A stretch of 8,726 bases of DNA. Source: an uncultured Treponema sp. (GTDB lineage: Bacteria; Spirochaetota; Spirochaetia; Treponematales; Treponemataceae). The notes under the pieces are model-generated. The model was not told the DNA's origin and did no database searches. It was given only the letters and a program-made list of their open reading frames with translations. Positions 7,096 through 8,726 of the stretch are shown here, piece by piece. The translations under genes and the position numbers were made by a program. Position 1 is the stretch's first letter. Every line of letters begins with the position of its first letter. The DNA is taken from assembly GCA_905372345.1 (NCBI GenBank), contig CAJPPE010000048.1, positions 1-8,726 of the forward strand, in the 5' to 3' direction.

Positions 7096-8726
7096 TTAAC
7101 CTCTTATTTTTATTGCCGAACCGTTGGCGGTTTTTTCTATTTCGATTTTTTGGGGGATGCGGGTTTTTAGCTCGCTGACATGGGAAATTATCCCGACCAT
7201 GCGGTTACCCCTTACCTCATCGAGGATGCTTATGGCGTTTTCAAGGCTTGCTTCATCGAGGCTGCCGAAGCCCTCATCTATAAACATTGAATCAAGCCTT
7301 ATGCCTCCGCTTCTTGTTTGAATGGAGTCGGCAAGACCGAGGGCTAAGCTTATGGAAACCATAAAGGTTTCTCCTCCAGAAAGACTGGCTGTGGGGCGGA
7401 TGCCGCCCGTATAGGCATCATAAATTTCCATGTCCAGGCCTGAAAGATTGTTGCCCGAAAGCTCCTTGCTCAACTTTAAGACATAGCGTCCGCCGCTCAT
7501 GCGTTCAAGGCGGGTGTTGGCATAGACGATTATTTCGCGCAAAAAGGCCGAGAGCATCCAAATATCGAATTTCAGTTTGTATTTATTGCTGCCGTTTAAA
7601 CTTAAAGAAAGCTCGGTTATAAGTTGAGCATCTTCGGCTCTTTGTTTTAATTCGTTTAAAAGGCTCTGTCGTCTTTCAAAAAGGTCTTTGAGCTTGTCGA
7701 GGGCGCTTTTTATTTCTGCAAGGCGGTCTTGTTCTTCATCAAGATTTTTTTGCAAGATTATAATTTCATCTTCAAGCTTTTCGGGTTGAATAAAAGTTTT
7801 GCCTTCAAGGTCTTTTTCGAGGCCGGCAGCGGAATGTTCCAAGGTTATCTTTTCTTCTTTAAATTTTGTTATGGTTTCTTCAAAATCGGCGATTTTTTCT
7901 TCAAGTAAAATAGAATCTAAAAGCTCTTTTAAGGAGGAAAAGCCTTTACGCTCAAAAGAATCTTTTAAATTTTCTTCTTCTCCCAATAAAGATTTTTCCC
8001 ACTTGGCCAACTGTTCCTGTCTTTGAATAAGCCCCGCCTTTATGCTTGTATGACGGTCATTGTTTTCTTTGAGCCTTTCTTCATAACCGCTTATTTTGCG
8101 GTCGGAGGCAAAAATCATTTCATTACAGCCCTCGATAGTGTCATCTATATTTTCCTTTTGGATATCGGAGGGGATAGCCTTAAAGGCATCATCATATTGT
8201 TTTTTCTTTTCATGGAGGATTGTGTTTAACTCGCTTTCTTTTATCTTGATATTTGTAAGAGCATCTGTAAGAGCTTCTTTTTGGGTTTGGATAGAAGAAA
8301 GCTTTTGCTCCAAATTTATTTTTGAAGTATTTGCGGTTTGGGCTTCTTTAAAAAGAAGGGAGTCTTTTTCGGCTTCCTTTCCGGCTTGCGGAAGGAGATC
8401 TTCTATTGTTTTTTCCGAGGGCATCTCTTTAAAAATAAAAGAAGCGTTTTTAAATTCTTCATTCAGATTGAAAAAAGAGCGGTCGAGCTCTGCCAGCTGC
8501 TCCTTGTGCCAGTCCGCATCTTTATTGCGAGCTGTGAGGCTGTTGCTGAAGTTCTCCTTATCGTGATTAAACTTTTCGATGCTGCGTTCGCATTTTTGTA
8601 TTTTTTCGTCCAGCGAAAAAATACTTTCCGTATTTTCGACGGCTGGGGAAGGATGATGGATTGAGCCGCAGACAGGGCATGGCTCTCCGTCTTTTAAGTG
8701 AACGGCAAGGGCTGAGGCCTCTGCGT
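7096..8726 (-). CDS. sbcC: SbcC/Rad50-type exonuclease subunit, C-terminal half (5' end clipped by window)
   Basis: SbcC is the ATPase subunit of the SbcCD nuclease, which opens hairpins and processes blocked or broken DNA ends. The frame is open to the right edge: 542 residues are visible and the true start is outside the window, so the ATG at 8424 is internal. The fragment begins just before the zinc hook, GEPCPVCGS followed by HHP, with cysteines at fragment residues 16 and 19. This is the point where the coiled coil turns back and two SbcC molecules join through zinc. A long Glu/Lys/Leu-rich coiled coil follows (about 35-355). The C-terminal ABC lobe then carries ERMSGGRY, signature SLSGGE (447-452), Walker B with D483 and E484 (MFIDEGFGSLDE), and an H-loop histidine at 515 (IISHVSEL). 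The N-terminal Walker A half must lie upstream, where sbcD is also often found. An SMC protein is excluded by the CPVC hook. Confidence 0.95.
   Translation of the reverse strand, partial: AEASALAVHLKDGEPCPVCGSIHHPSPAVENTESIFSLDEKIQKCERSIEKFNHDKENFSNSLTARNKDADWHKEQLAELDRSFFNLNEEFKNASFIFKEMPSEKTIEDLLPQAGKEAEKDSLLFKEAQTANTSKINLEQKLSSIQTQKEALTDALTNIKIKESELNTILHEKKKQYDDAFKAIPSDIQKENIDDTIEGCNEMIFASDRKISGYEERLKENNDRHTSIKAGLIQRQEQLAKWEKSLLGEEENLKDSFERKGFSSLKELLDSILLEEKIADFEETITKFKEEKITLEHSAAGLEKDLEGKTFIQPEKLEDEIIILQKNLDEEQDRLAEIKSALDKLKDLFERRQSLLNELKQRAEDAQLITELSLSLNGSNKYKLKFDIWMLSAFLREIIVYANTRLERMSGGRYVLKLSKELSGNNLSGLDMEIYDAYTGGIRPTASLSGGETFMVSISLALGLADSIQTRSGGIRLDSMFIDEGFGSLDEASLENAISILDEVRGNRMVGIISHVSELKTRIPQKIEIEKTANGSAIKIRG

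Noticed and set aside
8096..8566. Plus-strand open frame of 156 codons near the right end
   Set aside because: It lies wholly opposite the sbcC coiled-coil region, whose Glu/Lys-rich codons give Phe/Ser-rich antisense frames. It has no recognisable domain and no convincing ribosome binding site.
1..8726. CRISPR arrays, tRNA/rRNA genes, insertion sequences and direct-repeat attachment sites
   Set aside because: No regularly spaced repeats, no transposase, no RNA-gene signatures; nearly the whole window is occupied by five housekeeping-type coding regions with gaps of at most 78 bases.

Overview
The window (8,726 bases, moderately AT-rich) is densely packed bacterial chromosome with every recognisable gene on the minus strand. 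Gene content and codon style suggest a spirochaete, most likely a host-associated Treponema. This is an impression from sequence style (AT-rich coding, a Cache-type chemoreceptor, an FtsK with a long acidic linker), not a database match.

Reading in the direction of transcription (high to low coordinates), the window opens inside sbcC. The visible part runs from the Rad50-type zinc hook through the returning coiled coil and the C-terminal ABC ATPase lobe. After a 78-base gap comes uppP (undecaprenyl-diphosphatase). It is followed closely by ftsK (DNA translocase, TTG start), pncB (nicotinate phosphoribosyltransferase), and a methyl-accepting chemotaxis protein that runs off the left edge a few codons before its expected C-terminus. 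The last three junctions are only 22 to 24 bases, and each downstream start has its own Shine-Dalgarno sequence, so uppP-ftsK-pncB-mcp looks like one transcription unit. sbcC may feed into it, or may be separated by the gap, which holds only a weak hairpin plus T-rich tract and no convincing promoter.

The genes cover separate jobs: DNA end processing (SbcC), recycling of the cell-wall lipid carrier (UppP), chromosome segregation at the septum (FtsK), NAD salvage (PncB) and chemotactic sensing (MCP). UppP and FtsK both belong to growth and division. The others look like ordinary operon neighbours rather than parts of one pathway.

I found no mobile element, CRISPR array, RNA gene or novel multi-gene system. 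The points most worth a second look are the chemoreceptor's sensor domain, which lacks two key residues of the usual amino-acid-binding motif, the highly acidic FtsK linker, and the two edge-clipped genes (mcp and sbcC), which are easy to miss or mis-start.
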